From contig WTGN01000027.1 of assembly GCA_011523545.1 (NCBI GenBank), forward strand, positions 56,632-120,631: 64,000 nucleotides of DNA, in the 5' to 3' direction. The first letter of the stretch is position 1; every line of letters begins with the position of its first letter. The position numbers and the translations under genes were made by a program. This stretch comes from Chloroflexota bacterium. Lineage in GTDB: Bacteria; Chloroflexota; Anaerolineae; Aggregatilineales; Phototrophicaceae. Below the pieces are notes generated by a model. The model did no database searches. It saw only the letters and a list, made by a program, of their open reading frames with translations, and was not told the origin of the DNA. Positions 53,295 through 62,685 of this stretch are shown piece after piece.

Positions 53295-54566
53295 ATGAGT
53301 GAAGATCAAGAACGGAACAGCAGCGCTGACGAGAATTTTGAGGAGATGCTCGCCTCATCCTTCGATTATTCTTATACACCGCCGCGCCGCGGAGAGATCC
53401 GCGAAGCGACCATTCTGCAGATTGATGAACGCGAAATCATCGTCGATTTGGGCGCCAAGCAAGATGGCATCGTGCCATCGCAAGACTTGGAACGGATGGA
53501 TGACGAATTCCGCGCGAGCTTGAGCGCCGGCGCCAGCGTGCCAGTCTATATCGTGAACCCGCGCGATCAAAACGATAATCTGATCGTATCCATCAACATG
53601 GGCTTGCAGCGCTACGACTGGGAGAAGGCGCGCGAACTCCTGTCATCGCAAGACGCGGTTGATGTCAAGGTCAGCGGCTATAACAAAGGGGGCGCCCTGG
53701 TGCGCTGGAACCGGTTGGAGGGCTTCATTCCCAGCTCGCATCTCGTTTCCACCAACTTGTCCATCGACCGCAAGGAGGCGATGCAAGAGCTCATCGGCAA
53801 TACGCTGGGCGTCAAAGTGATCGAAGTGGATCAGGATCGCCGCCGCCTGATTTTCAGCGAGCGCGAGGCGCAAAAGGAATGGCGCGCCCGGCGCAAGGCC
53901 AAATTGCTGGCCGAGTTGAATGTCGGCGATGTCGTCAACGGAGTCGTCACCGGCTTGCGCGACTTTGGCGCCTTCGTCAATATCGGTGGCGCCGACGGCT
54001 TGATTCACGTCAGCGAGCTGGCCTGGCATCGCGTTGACCACCCGCGCGATATCTTGCATATCGGCGAAGAGATTGAAGTCTACGTCCTGAACCTCGACCG
54101 GGAAACCAACCGCATTGCGCTCAGCCGCAAACGACTGCTCAGCGACCCCTGGGACGATGCGCAGTATCGTTACCACGAAGGCCAGTTGGTGGGCGGCTAT
54201 GTCACCAACGTGGTGGACTTCGGCGCCTTCGTCGCGCTGGACGATGGCCTGGAAGGCTTGCTCCATCTCAGCGAAATGGGCGATGGCGCTTTGAAAGAGC
54301 CGTATTCCTACGTGCAAAAAGGCGATCAGCTGTCTTTGCGCATCAGCCATCTCGAGCCGGAAAAGCGCCGCGTCGGCTTCACACAGCGCTGGGGCACGGA
54401 GCTCGATGATGAAGAGCCGGAGAGCGCTAATGACGATGCCGTCGAAGCGCCTGCAGCCGTCGAAGCCGGCGCCGAAGCGGGCGAAGCAAACCCTGGCGTC
54501 GATGCGGAAACTGCCCCGGCAGACGCGGCGCAAGAAGCGGCTTCAGACGAAAGAGCGTCCAGCTAA
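53295..54566 (+). CDS. rpsA: S1-domain RNA-binding protein, ribosomal protein S1-like, paralogue 1
   Basis: 423 residues with four S1 domains at about 33-103, 117-187, 206-276 and 292-362. Typical pieces are IIVDLGAKQDGIVP, GFIPSSHLVS, DFGAFVNIGGADGLIHVSELAW and DFGAFVALDDGLEGLLHLSEM. This is the arrangement of short S1 proteins that help mRNA bind the small subunit. The last 55 residues are an acidic, Ala-rich tail. GGAGG lies about 12 nt before the ATG. It is closed by a strong terminator and followed by a second, similar gene under its own consensus promoter. Confidence 0.9.
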   Translation: MSEDQERNSSADENFEEMLASSFDYSYTPPRRGEIREATILQIDEREIIVDLGAKQDGIVPSQDLERMDDEFRASLSAGASVPVYIVNPRDQNDNLIVSINMGLQRYDWEKARELLSSQDAVDVKVSGYNKGGALVRWNRLEGFIPSSHLVSTNLSIDRKEAMQELIGNTLGVKVIEVDQDRRRLIFSEREAQKEWRARRKAKLLAELNVGDVVNGVVTGLRDFGAFVNIGGADGLIHVSELAWHRVDHPRDILHIGEEIEVYVLNLDRETNRIALSRKRLLSDPWDDAQYRYHEGQLVGGYVTNVVDFGAFVALDDGLEGLLHLSEMGDGALKEPYSYVQKGDQLSLRISHLEPEKRRVGFTQRWGTELDDEEPESANDDAVEAPAAVEAGAEAGEANPGVDAETAPADAAQEAASDERASS

Positions 54567-54592
54567 GGACGCATTATTTTGAATGACTCAAG

Positions 54593-54626
54593 ATGCCTGC
54601 CGGCCGGCGGGCATTTTACTTTTTTC
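54593..54626 (+). terminator. Rho-independent terminator after the first S1 gene
   Basis: ATGCC-T-GCC pairs with GGC-G-GGCAT around a short GGCC centre and is followed by TTTTACTTTTTT. Confidence 0.85.
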
Positions 54627-54638
54627 TGGGCGCCTGTG

Positions 54639-54667
54639 TTGACAGTCTCATAGCGGCTCTGTATAAT
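54639..54667 (+). promoter_or_regulatory. Perfect-consensus promoter of the second S1 gene
   Basis: TTGACA (54639-54644), 17-nt spacer, TATAAT (54662-54667): both hexamers match the sigma70-type consensus exactly. The leader to the ATG at 54899 is about 225 nt. Confidence 0.8.
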
Positions 54668-54898
54668 TCTGTTCGCATTTTGGAGAGGTCAGATCGTACG
54701 TCGCAGTTTTGTCATAACATACGAACTGGGGAATCCAAGCCTGGTTGATCAGTGGCGACTGGAACCGGGTTTTATTTTGCCAAACGCGGTTGTCAGGCTG
54801 CATGGCAAGGCGCGCCCAAGTGTTTCGCGCCAATCGTCAATGCCATGGCGGGCGCTGGCCAAGCCAGAGCATTTTATCGTTGGAGGAGTGGAGTTTTG

Positions 54899-56137
54899 AT
54901 GCAATCAGAGTCTGCAGTACGAGCGCCGGTTGAAGAAATGGACTTCGCCGTTCTCTTGGAAGAGTCGCTGGCCGAGAGCAAGATTGAACGGGGCGATATC
55001 GTGAGCGGAACCGTGCTCTCGATCGACAGTCAAGGGCTGATAGTCGATATCGGCTGGAAACAGGATGGCATCGTCACGCGTGGCGACATCGAACGCATGG
55101 GGATGGCGACGGCCGACTTTCAAGTGGATGCGGAGATAGACGTCGCCGTTGTGAACTTGCACGACAGCGACGGCAACTTGATCCTTTCCGCGGCCCAGGC
55201 GCGCCAGAATGAAGACTGGAAACGCGCGGAAGAATTCATGAATAATGAGACGCTATGGGCCGGCGAGATCGTCGACACCAACAAAGGCGGCGTCATCGTC
55301 AGCTTCGGCCACCTGCGAGGGTTCGTGCCAGCCAGCCATGTCTTGGACCTGCCGCGCGGCTTAAAGGAAGATGAACGCCTCGCTCATTTGCAGAGCCTGG
55401 TGGGCAACGAAGTCTCGGTCAAGGTGATCGAAGTCAATCGCAAGCGCCGGCGGCTGGTGTTCAGCCAATTGGAAGCCGAGCAGGAGAACCGCGCCGCGCG
55501 CAAAGAAGCGCTGTTGAATGAACTGGTTGAAGGGACGACGCGCAAAGGCGTCGTCAGCGGGCTCTGCGATTTTGGCGCCTTTGTCGATCTCGGCGGGGCG
55601 GACGGCTTGATTCACATCTCCGAGCTGGCCTGGCATCGCGTTCGCCATCCGAGCAAAGTCCTGGCGGTTGGCGATGAGGTGGAAGTCTTTGTGCTGAATC
55701 TGGACGCGCAGGGCAAGCGAATCGGCTTGAGCCTCAAACGCCTGCAGCCGAACCCCTGGACACTCGTGGACGATATGTATCATATCGGCCAGCTGACCGA
55801 AGGCGTGATCAGCCGGCTCGAAACCTTCGGCGCCTTCATCAGCCTGGAGCCGGGCATTGAAGCGCTGCTGCATGTCAGCCAGATGTCGGCGAACTCAGAA
55901 GAGAACCCGCTTCGCCACCATTATGAGGGGCAGAAGCTGCTGATGCGCATTATCAGCATTGAATCGGACAGACAGCGCCTCGGCTTGAGCCTGACCGAAG
56001 TGACGGCCGCCGAAATGGCGCAGTGGGAAGAACGCCAGCTGGAGCTGGTCGCCGCTGCTGCTGAAGCCGCGCAACGAGAGGCGGAAGCGCCCGAATCGGA
56101 CATGCCGGCCGAAGATGAGCCTGTTTCTACGGAATAA
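54899..56137 (+). CDS. S1-domain RNA-binding protein, ribosomal protein S1-like, paralogue 2
   Basis: 412 residues with four S1 domains at about 33-100, 115-185, 200-272 and 285-355 (LIVDIGWKQDGIV, GVIVSFGHLRGFVPASHVL, DFGAFVDLGGADGLIHISELAW, ETFGAFISLEPGIEALLHVSQM) and a Glu/Ala-rich C-terminus. It shares order and many residues with paralogue 1, so the pair arose by duplication. GGAGGAGTGGAG (54882-54893) supports the ATG at 54899 although the frame is open to 54752. The perfect promoter and 225-nt leader suggest high, regulated expression; S1 is known to control its own translation in E. coli. Confidence 0.88.
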   Translation: MQSESAVRAPVEEMDFAVLLEESLAESKIERGDIVSGTVLSIDSQGLIVDIGWKQDGIVTRGDIERMGMATADFQVDAEIDVAVVNLHDSDGNLILSAAQARQNEDWKRAEEFMNNETLWAGEIVDTNKGGVIVSFGHLRGFVPASHVLDLPRGLKEDERLAHLQSLVGNEVSVKVIEVNRKRRRLVFSQLEAEQENRAARKEALLNELVEGTTRKGVVSGLCDFGAFVDLGGADGLIHISELAWHRVRHPSKVLAVGDEVEVFVLNLDAQGKRIGLSLKRLQPNPWTLVDDMYHIGQLTEGVISRLETFGAFISLEPGIEALLHVSQMSANSEENPLRHHYEGQKLLMRIISIESDRQRLGLSLTEVTAAEMAQWEERQLELVAAAAEAAQREAEAPESDMPAEDEPVSTE

Positions 56138-56209
56138 GCTCGTGTACACTTCAATCCCTGCCTTGGCAGGTAATCTGCGTAATACAAGTTTAGAGGTGGT
56201 GATGATAGC

Positions 56210-56401
56210 ATGGCTTCGGTCAGACTAAAGCCAGGCGAAAGTCAAGAGCAGTTGCTGCGGCGTTTCCGCAAGCGCGTGACCAACGCCGGAATTCTGAGCA
56301 CGGTAAGGCGCAAGCGCTGGCATATCTCCAAGAGCGAGTTGCGCCGCATCGAAAAGAAAAAGGCGATCCGCCGTTCGCGCCGGCGTCAGCGCAAGATGTG
56401 A
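56210..56401 (+). CDS. rpsU: 30S ribosomal protein S21
   Basis: A 63-residue, strongly basic protein with the S21 pattern: VRLKPGESQEQLLRRFRKRV, AGILSTVRRKRWHISKSELRR and a polybasic end (KKKAIRRSRRRQRK). S21 joins the platform of the 30S subunit near the anti-Shine-Dalgarno region and acts in initiation. It lies 72 nt after the second S1 gene; the gap contains a palindrome CCTGCCTTGGCAGG (56158-56171) without a T-run. infA follows, so initiation factors cluster here. Confidence 0.92.
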   Translation: MASVRLKPGESQEQLLRRFRKRVTNAGILSTVRRKRWHISKSELRRIEKKKAIRRSRRRQRKM

Positions 56402-56584
56402 CCGCTGCCGTAGAATCCGCAGCATGGCGGCGATTACTGCGCAAGCGTTTCGGTATACTTTTCGGGTCGCCTCGGCTTCAGGCGAGCATCATGACGGCTT
56501 GGCCGAGGCAAAATGCATCCAGCCTGGGAGAATGGCCAAGATACATCGCCGCGGCTTCGAATAGGTTGCGGCCTGTTTCTGCGC

Positions 56585-56590
56585 TATAAT
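56585..56590 (+). promoter_or_regulatory. -10 element (TATAAT) of infA
   Basis: Consensus TATAAT; the best -35-like match (TAGGTT, 56563-56568) is poor with a 16-nt spacer. Confidence 0.45.
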
Positions 56591-56619
56591 CCCAGCCACA
56601 TTCATTGATGAGGAGGAAT

Positions 56620-56856
56620 ATGGCCAAGAAAGAAGAGAAGATCGAAGTAGAAGGCACGGTTATTGAGGCTTTGCCCAATACACAGTTTATGGTTGAACTC
56701 GACAACGGCCACCGCGTCCTGTCCTATTTGTCGGGCAAGATGCGCAAATTCTATATTCGCATTTTGTTGGGAGACCGCGTTAGAGTGGAAATGAGCCCCT
56801 ATGACATGACTCGCGGGCGCATCATTTATCGCCACAAAGATAACGTGCGCACCTGA
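56620..56856 (+). CDS. infA: Translation initiation factor IF-1
   Basis: 78 residues, an OB-fold protein that occupies the A site during initiation. The sequence has [37 protein letters not shown] and [16 protein letters not shown], all standard. AGGAGGAAT directly precedes the ATG at 56620. A TATAAT (56585-56590) 29 nt upstream is probably its -10 box. In most bacteria infA lies in the ribosomal-protein spc/alpha region near secY and rpmJ; here it follows rpsU instead. The convergent gap to ubiE (158 nt) shows nothing further. Confidence 0.97.
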   Translation: MAKKEEKIEVEGTVIEALPNTQFMVELDNGHRVLSYLSGKMRKFYIRILLGDRVRVEMSPYDMTRGRIIYRHKDNVRT

Positions 56857-57014
56857 GCGATTTGACTCCGGGTCATTTGCCCCCCTTCACTTGACAATCG
56901 CAGCAAGCACAACCGCGCCAGTAAACGGCGAACGCTGCCGCAACAATGCCGCCGAGCGAGCCATCACAGGCTGTCTCGTCCGTCGCACGGCTCGCGCCGC
57001 GCCGCTGTGCCGGT

Positions 57015-57734
57015 CTATTCGCGCTGCTTAACGCCCCAGTGGACGGCCATGGTGCCGAACATGAATCCCTGGTATTTGACCTCGCCGAAACCGGCCGACT
57101 CGACCAGGGTTTTGAGTTCTTGCTCCGTCTTGAATGCTTGCGTCGATTTCGGCAGATATTGATAGGCGTCAGCGGCCGCTTTCCCGCCAATTAGCCTGCC
57201 CAGCATCGGCACGCCAACCTTGAGATGCAAGAGGATGAATGGCTTTAGCGCGTTCTCCGGCGGCGGCGATGTATCCAGGATCACGATGCGCCCGCCCGGC
57301 TTCAACACGCGCCATTGCTCGGCCAGCGCCCGTGGAATATCGGGCACGTTGCGCATCAAATAAGCGGAGACGGCAGCGTCAAAGCTCTCAGCGGCATAGG
57401 GCAGGGCCAGGGCGTCAGCGCCCATCCAGGCGACCTTGCGCCCATGCGGTTCTCTCTGTCGGCCGACACGCATCATGCCCAATGAGAAATCAGCGGCGAT
57501 TACTTGCGCTTTTGGCGACCGCTCCAAGGCTTCAAAGGCGATGTCGCCGGTGCCCGCCGCGATGTCCAGCAGCCTGCCATCGGCCGGCAGCTCAGCCATC
57601 TGAACGGCGAAGCGCCGCCACTTCATATCCTGGCCGCCGCTGATAATCCGATTCAGCAGGTCGTAGCGCCCAGCGATGCGATCAAACATGCCCTGTACAT
57701 ACTTCGAGCGTTGCTCCCCGCTGAGGTGCGCCAT
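57015..57734 (-). CDS. menG: Demethylmenaquinone methyltransferase (UbiE/MenG)
   Basis: Methylates demethylmenaquinone to menaquinone, the electron carrier that would serve the complex I of this window. Blocks seen: VQGMFDRIAGRYDLLNRIIS, the SAM loop LDIAAGTGDIAFEAL, ADFSLGMMRVGR, DAAVSAYLMRNVPD and WRVLKPGGRIVILDTS, YLPKSTQAF. The frame opens further upstream, but ATG 57734 with TTAGGACGG before it gives the usual 239-residue protein. It is 8 nt downstream of prmA and probably shares its transcript. Confidence 0.93.
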   Translation of the reverse strand: MAHLSGEQRSKYVQGMFDRIAGRYDLLNRIISGGQDMKWRRFAVQMAELPADGRLLDIAAGTGDIAFEALERSPKAQVIAADFSLGMMRVGRQREPHGRKVAWMGADALALPYAAESFDAAVSAYLMRNVPDIPRALAEQWRVLKPGGRIVILDTSPPPENALKPFILLHLKVGVPMLGRLIGGKAAADAYQYLPKSTQAFKTEQELKTLVESAGFGEVKYQGFMFGTMAVHWGVKQRE

Positions 57735-57742
57735 GCGCCGTC

Positions 57743-58660
57743 CTAATCCGCCGCCCGCTTCGCTTCGACCAGTAGCCAATCTCCCCGCTGATGGCGAGCA
57801 ATAGGCTGCAGCCCGCAGCGCGCTAAAGCCGTTTCCACTTCGTCCAACTGCTCGTCGATGATGCCGCTGAATATCGCCAGCCCGCCAGGCCGCAGAATCT
57901 CGCCCAAGCCTTCAGTTGTCAATTGCTGGATGACGCGCGCCAGGATATTGACGATGATGACATCAAAACGCCGCGCCGAATGCAAGAGGGTATCCAGGCT
58001 GCCTTGTTGGGCGATTATCTTGTCTTGCACGCCATTGGCGCGCGCGTTGCCGGCGGTCGCCTCCACCGCAACCGGGTCGATATCCAGCGCCAACACCTTT
58101 CGAGCGCCTAATTTGGCCGCCGCTATCGACAGAATGCCGCTGCCCGAACCCAGATCGAGCACATCCTGCGCCGGGCTGATGAGCCGCTCCAGCGCTTCGA
58201 GGCACAATTGTGTTGTTGGATGCGTGCCGGTGCCGAAAGCCATGCCCGGGTCCAGCGCGATTTCGACATCGCCCGGCATGGTTTCAGCTTCAATCCACAA
58301 GGGCCGGATCAAGAGCCGCTGGCCGATCCGCAGCGGCTGATAATGCGCCTTCCAGGCCTCGGCCCAGTCCTCAGCGTCCAGCGTCGTGTATGAAGGCTGC
58401 GGCATCGGGTACATCAAGCGCATGAGCCCCAGCGCGGTTTCCAGCTCTTTCTTTGTGTTTGCAGCGCGATCATCGGCGGGGAAATAGGCGCGCAGCCGGA
58501 AGCGGCGCCCGGGCGGGACTTCACTCTCGTCCCATGTATCCGGCGGGATGCCCGTCTGCTCAAGCGAGACGCCCTGATGCCCGAATCGCTCCAGGACTTC
58601 CGCGATGGCTTCGGCGCTCTCGCCATCAGCGCACAAGCTGACTTCTATCCAAGCGCTCAT
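57743..58660 (-). CDS. prmA: Ribosomal protein L11 methyltransferase (PrmA)
   Basis: PrmA methylates lysines and the N-terminus of L11. The 305-residue protein has the small N-terminal domain (WIEVSLCADGESAEAIAEVLE), the linker, then the conserved DPGMAFGTGTHPTTQLCLEAL, motif I VLDLGSGSGILSIAAAKLGA, VLALDIDPVAVEAT and the substrate-side VNILARVIQQL. It lies 9 nt downstream of dnaJ, an arrangement common in several bacterial phyla. Confidence 0.95.
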   Translation of the reverse strand: MSAWIEVSLCADGESAEAIAEVLERFGHQGVSLEQTGIPPDTWDESEVPPGRRFRLRAYFPADDRAANTKKELETALGLMRLMYPMPQPSYTTLDAEDWAEAWKAHYQPLRIGQRLLIRPLWIEAETMPGDVEIALDPGMAFGTGTHPTTQLCLEALERLISPAQDVLDLGSGSGILSIAAAKLGARKVLALDIDPVAVEATAGNARANGVQDKIIAQQGSLDTLLHSARRFDVIIVNILARVIQQLTTEGLGEILRPGGLAIFSGIIDEQLDEVETALARCGLQPIARHQRGDWLLVEAKRAAD

Positions 58661-58669
58661 CGCGTCGGC

Positions 58670-59809
58670 TTAGTCATCGTCGCCGGAGAGGAAGTCAGCC
58701 ATCTTGGACCATAAGCCGCGCCCGCCCGTATGCGGCTTGTTCTCGCGCCCCAGGGTCTCCGCCAATTCTGCAAAGAGCGCGCGCTGACGCTCGGTCAACT
58801 CTGTGGGCGTCTCCACCTGCACATAGACCATTTGGTCGCCGCGGCCGGAATTGCTGCCGTCCGAGCGCAAGCGCGGGATGCCCTTGCCCCGCAGCCGGAA
58901 GACCTTGCCTGTCTGCGTACCGGCCGGGATCTGCAGCTCGACCGGGCCGTCAACGGTTTCCACGCTGATTCGGTCGCCCAGGGTCGCCTGCGCGATATTG
59001 ATGCCGATGTCCAGCAGGATATCGTTGTCTTTGCGCTTGAAATACTCGTGTTCCCTAACGTGAACCACGACGAATAGATTGCCGGACGGGGCGCCTCGCT
59101 CGCCGGCGTCGCCATCGCCCCGCACCTGAATCTGAATCCCCTCGCTGACGCCTGCCGGGATCTTGACGCTGAGGACGGCGCGCTTCTGCCTGCGCCCGGA
59201 GCCATCGCAGCTGCGGCAAGGATTGCTGATCACCTGGCCTTTGCCGCCGCAATTGGGGCAGGTCTGCGCCCGAACTACGGAGCCGAGGAAAGTCTGCTGC
59301 ACCTGCCGCATTTCGCCGCTGCCGTTGCAGGTGCTGCAGGTCGATGGCCGCGCGCCTTCCGCCGCGCCCGTGCCAGCGCAGTTGTCGCAGCTTTCCAAAC
59401 GCTGAAACTCAACTTCCTTCTCGACGCCGAAAACCGCGTCGACAAAATCGATCGTCACATCGACGCGCCTGTCGCGCCCGACTGCCGGTCCGCGTCGGCG
59501 CCCACGCGGCTGTTCGCCAAAGGCGCTGTTGAAGATATCAAAGATGTCTTCAAAGCCGCCGAACCCGCCCGAGAAGCCGCTGCCCGCGCCATTAACGCCG
59601 GCATGGCCAAACCGGTCATAACGCGCGCGCTTGTCCTCATCGGAGAGGACCTCATAGGCCTCGTTGATCTCTTTGAATTTCGCTTCGGCGTCGGTTTCCT
59701 GGCTGACGTCGGGGTGATACTGCCGCGCCAACCGCCGGAAGGCGGTCTTGATCTCGCGCTCGTCGGCGCCCTGTGAAACACCGAGCACGTCGTAATAATC
59801 TCTTGGCAT
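58670..59809 (-). CDS. dnaJ: Chaperone DnaJ (Hsp40), type I
   Basis: Co-chaperone that stimulates DnaK ATP hydrolysis and brings substrates. All type I parts are visible: J domain with the HPD motif ([14 protein letters not shown]), the G/F-rich linker (about 70-100), four zinc repeats ([32 protein letters not shown]) and the substrate-binding C-terminal domain ([29 protein letters not shown]). 379 residues is standard. It follows dnaK after 80 nt that hold a palindromic repeat. Confidence 0.97.
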   Translation of the reverse strand: MPRDYYDVLGVSQGADEREIKTAFRRLARQYHPDVSQETDAEAKFKEINEAYEVLSDEDKRARYDRFGHAGVNGAGSGFSGGFGGFEDIFDIFNSAFGEQPRGRRRGPAVGRDRRVDVTIDFVDAVFGVEKEVEFQRLESCDNCAGTGAAEGARPSTCSTCNGSGEMRQVQQTFLGSVVRAQTCPNCGGKGQVISNPCRSCDGSGRRQKRAVLSVKIPAGVSEGIQIQVRGDGDAGERGAPSGNLFVVVHVREHEYFKRKDNDILLDIGINIAQATLGDRISVETVDGPVELQIPAGTQTGKVFRLRGKGIPRLRSDGSNSGRGDQMVYVQVETPTELTERQRALFAELAETLGRENKPHTGGRGLWSKMADFLSGDDD

Positions 59810-59841
59810 GAAGTTTGTCCTGTATCAATCTCTTCGGTATA

Positions 59842-59866
59842 GGGCGACTCACAGAGTCGCCCCTAC
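59842..59866. repeat. Palindromic repeat family R1, copy 3 (short form)
   Basis: GGGCGACTC (59842-59850), three bases, GAGTCGCCC (59854-59862), then CTAC: a perfect 9-bp stem. It lies between dnaK and dnaJ and may tune the dnaK/dnaJ mRNA ratio. Confidence 0.7.
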
Positions 59867-59889
59867 AGTTTCCGACTTGGCCTGGGTCT

Positions 59890-61773
59890 CTAAGTCTCGG
59901 TGAACTCGGCGTCGATGACATCTTCGTCTTCCGTTTCCGGAGCGGGCTGGCCATCGGGCGCTGCTTCCGCCGCCTGATGCATCTGCGCGCCAAGCGTTTG
60001 CAGCTGCGCCATAAGCGCTTCCGTCGTCGCCTTGATCTCGGCGACATTGCCGCTGTCCTTGACTTGCTTGACCGCTTCAATCTTCTCTTCAGTCTGCGAC
60101 ACCGCATCGGCCGGCAGCTTCTCACGATTCTCATTGATCAGCTTTTCGGCCTGGAATATCGCCATTTCCGCCTGATTCGTGACCTCGGCTTGTTCCTTGC
60201 GCTCGGCGTCTTCGCTGGCGAACTTCTCGGCCTCGGCCACCATCCGGTCGACTTCATCATCCGACAAGCCGCTGCTCGCCGTTATCGTGATCGCTTGCTC
60301 GCGTCCGGTCGCTTTGTCCTTGGCGCTGACGTTTAGGATGCCGTTGGCGTCGATATCGAAGGTCACTTCGATCTGCGGCAGGCCGCGCGGCGCCGGCGGG
60401 ATGCCATCAAGGATGAAACGGCCCAGCGATTTGTTGTCACTGGCCATCGGCCGCTCGCCCTGCACGATATGGATATCGACCTGCGTCTGACCGTCAGCCG
60501 CGGTCGAATACACCTGGGACTTCTTGCTGGGGATGGTCGTATTGCGGTCGATCATCGGCGTCGCCACCGCGCCCAGCGTCTCCACACTCAGCGTCAACGG
60601 CGTCACATCCAGCAGCAGAATGTCCTTGACATCGCCACCCAAGACGCCCGCCTGGATCGCCGCGCCCAAGGCAACCACCTCATCCGGGTTGACGCCCTTG
60701 GTCGGCTCCTTGCCGAAGAAATCCTTGACCGCTTCCTGTATCGCCGGCATGCGCGTCATGCCGCCGACCAGCAGCACCGCGTCCACATCGCCCGTCGACA
60801 GCCCGGCGTCCTTCAGCGCTTGACGGCAAGGCTCAATCGACATGCGCACCAGGTCATCCACCAGGCTCTCCAGCTTGGCGCGCGACAGGCTCATGTTGAG
60901 ATGCTTCGGCCCGCCCGCGTCGGCGGTGATGAAGGGCAGGTTGATCTCGGCATTCAGCGTCGTCGACAGTTCGATCTTGGCTTTCTCGGCTGCTTCTTTC
61001 AGCCGCTGCAGCGCCTGCCGGTCTTGCCGCAAATCGATGCCGTTCTCCTGCTTGAATTCATCTGCGATCCAGTTGATGACCTTGTCATCGAAGTTGTCGC
61101 CGCCGAGATACGTATCGCCATTGGTCGATTTCACCTCGAAGACGCCATCAGCGACCTCCAGAATCGAAATATCGAATGTGCCGCCGCCGAGGTCATAAAC
61201 GGCAATGATGCCCTCGTTGCGGTCGCCCAATCCGTAAGACAGGCTTGATGCGGTCGGCTCGTTGATGATGCGCAGCACCTCCAGCCCGGCGATCTTGCCG
61301 GCGTCTTTGGTGGCGTTGCGCTGGGCGTCGTTGAAATAAGCCGGCACCGTGATCACCGCCTGGTCGACTGTCTCGCCCAGATAGGCTTCGGCGTCGGCTT
61401 TGATCTTCTGCAAGACCATCGCCGAAATCTCCGGCGCGCTGTATTCGCGATCGTTCAGACGGATGCGCACATCGCCGTTCGACGCGGCCGACACCTTGTA
61501 GGGCATCAGCTTGGCGGCATCGCTCACTTCCGCATCGCTGAACTTGCGGCCCATGAAGCGCTTGACGGAAAACACCGTGTTCTCCGGGTTGACCACCGCC
61601 TGGTTGCGCGCCACCCGTCCCACTAGCCGTTCGCCGGTCTTGGTGTTGATTGCGACCACCGACGGAATCAAATTGCCGCCCTCGGACGATGGAATCACGG
61701 TGGGCTCGCCGCCTTCCATCACAGCGACGACCGAATTGGTGGTGCCCAGGTCAATGCCGATTATTCTTCCCAT
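59890..61773 (-). CDS. dnaK: Chaperone DnaK (Hsp70)
   Basis: ATP-dependent chaperone, 627 residues. The actin-like ATPase domain shows [69 protein letters not shown] and [14 protein letters not shown]. The substrate domain has [17 protein letters not shown] and the lid follows; the end is acidic ([15 protein letters not shown]) with the EEVD-like bacterial tail. It stands between grpE and dnaJ in the classical operon order. Confidence 0.98.
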   Translation of the reverse strand: MGRIIGIDLGTTNSVVAVMEGGEPTVIPSSEGGNLIPSVVAINTKTGERLVGRVARNQAVVNPENTVFSVKRFMGRKFSDAEVSDAAKLMPYKVSAASNGDVRIRLNDREYSAPEISAMVLQKIKADAEAYLGETVDQAVITVPAYFNDAQRNATKDAGKIAGLEVLRIINEPTASSLSYGLGDRNEGIIAVYDLGGGTFDISILEVADGVFEVKSTNGDTYLGGDNFDDKVINWIADEFKQENGIDLRQDRQALQRLKEAAEKAKIELSTTLNAEINLPFITADAGGPKHLNMSLSRAKLESLVDDLVRMSIEPCRQALKDAGLSTGDVDAVLLVGGMTRMPAIQEAVKDFFGKEPTKGVNPDEVVALGAAIQAGVLGGDVKDILLLDVTPLTLSVETLGAVATPMIDRNTTIPSKKSQVYSTAADGQTQVDIHIVQGERPMASDNKSLGRFILDGIPPAPRGLPQIEVTFDIDANGILNVSAKDKATGREQAITITASSGLSDDEVDRMVAEAEKFASEDAERKEQAEVTNQAEMAIFQAEKLINENREKLPADAVSQTEEKIEAVKQVKDSGNVAEIKATTEALMAQLQTLGAQMHQAAEAAPDGQPAPETEDEDVIDAEFTET

Positions 61774-61830
61774 GTCTGTTTCTCCGTTCTTCTCTTGTCG
61801 TCTCCAGGCAGTCTTCGCGCGAGGCTTGCG

Positions 61831-62436
61831 CTAACTTGCAACTTTCACCAGCGCCAGCCGCAACACCTGCTCGCCAGCGCGGTAACCCTTTTGCAGCGTC
61901 TCGATCACATGACCGCTCTCGACCTCGTCGCTGTCTTCAGCGCCGATCGCCTGATGCAGATTGGGGTCGAAGGGTCCGCCGGTCGGGTCAATCGCCTCGA
62001 CCTCGTACTGCTCCAGCAGGTTTGTGAACTTGCGCTGAATCATCGAAACGCCGCCGATCCAGGGATCTTCGCTGATCGCTTCCGGCACACTCTCAAAGGC
62101 GCGGTCGAAATCGTCGATGATGGTGAGCAGCGAACCCAGGGCGTCAAGCTGGCCCCTTTGAAATGCCGAGCTCTGTTCTTTCGCCGTGCGCTTCTTGAAG
62201 TTGGCGAATTCGGCGCGGGCGCGTTGCCAGCCGTCTTCGTTGGTCTTGGCTTCTTTCTGCGCCTCAATCAGCAACTGGATCAGGTTCGCGCCTTCCGGCA
62301 GCTCAAGCTCGTCCTGCGCCGCATCAGCCGCCGCTTCGGCTGGTTCCGCGGTCGCTTCCTCAGGCGGCTCGGCTGCCGGCTCGGCTGGCATTTCCTCGCG
62401 CTCCAGCTCATCAGCCGGATTCTTGACATCGCTCAT
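61831..62436 (-). CDS. grpE: Nucleotide exchange factor GrpE
   Basis: Releases ADP from DnaK. 201 residues: an acidic, low-complexity N-terminus (about 1-45, PAEPAAEPPEEATAEP), a long coiled coil (LIQLLIEAQKEAKTNEDGWQ, RARAEFANFKKRTAKEQ) and the C-terminal beta domain (EQYEVEAIDPTGGPFDPNLHQAI, VIETLQKGYRAGEQVLRLALVKV). It opens the grpE-dnaK-dnaJ transcript; two -10 candidates lie upstream. Confidence 0.96.
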   Translation of the reverse strand: MSDVKNPADELEREEMPAEPAAEPPEEATAEPAEAAADAAQDELELPEGANLIQLLIEAQKEAKTNEDGWQRARAEFANFKKRTAKEQSSAFQRGQLDALGSLLTIIDDFDRAFESVPEAISEDPWIGGVSMIQRKFTNLLEQYEVEAIDPTGGPFDPNLHQAIGAEDSDEVESGHVIETLQKGYRAGEQVLRLALVKVAS

Positions 62437-62493
62437 AAATTATCCCTGTGCAAGATTTGCCTGAAGACTCTGCTATACGTCATCATTTTGTCC

Positions 62494-62508
62494 GGTCACT
62501 GTATGACC
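62494..62508. promoter_or_regulatory. Inverted repeat GGTCA-N5-TGACC between the promoter and grpE
   Basis: It lies 58 nt upstream of the grpE ATG and downstream of both -10 candidates, where a repressor would act. It is not a CIRCE element. Short arms make it weak evidence. Confidence 0.25.
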
Positions 62509-62526
62509 AGCATCAGAATAGACGGC

Positions 62527-62555
62527 ATTATATTAGGGAAGGGAGCGTAATTCGA
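62527..62555 (-). promoter_or_regulatory. Promoter candidate of grpE-dnaK-dnaJ
   Basis: On the minus strand TCGAAT (62555-62550), 17-nt spacer, TATAAT (62532-62527). A second TATAAT is at 62586-62581 with a weaker TATCAC -35 at 16 nt. No CIRCE (TTAGCACTC-N9-GAGTGCTAA) is present in the 249-nt gap to hrcA. Confidence 0.5.
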
Positions 62556-62685
62556 GGATTGCAGATGAAGTCTAACAAAGATTATATATTTACAATGTCA
62601 TAGTGATACGCCGTCAGCAACCGATTGGCGCAATACAATATCGCTGGCGGTGTCCTCGCTGGTAAATGCAGTTGATCGCGTTTAA

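Noticed and set aside
56398..56589. 63-codon frame between rpsU and infA
   Set aside because: It starts inside the end of rpsU, has no ribosome binding site and covers the infA promoter.
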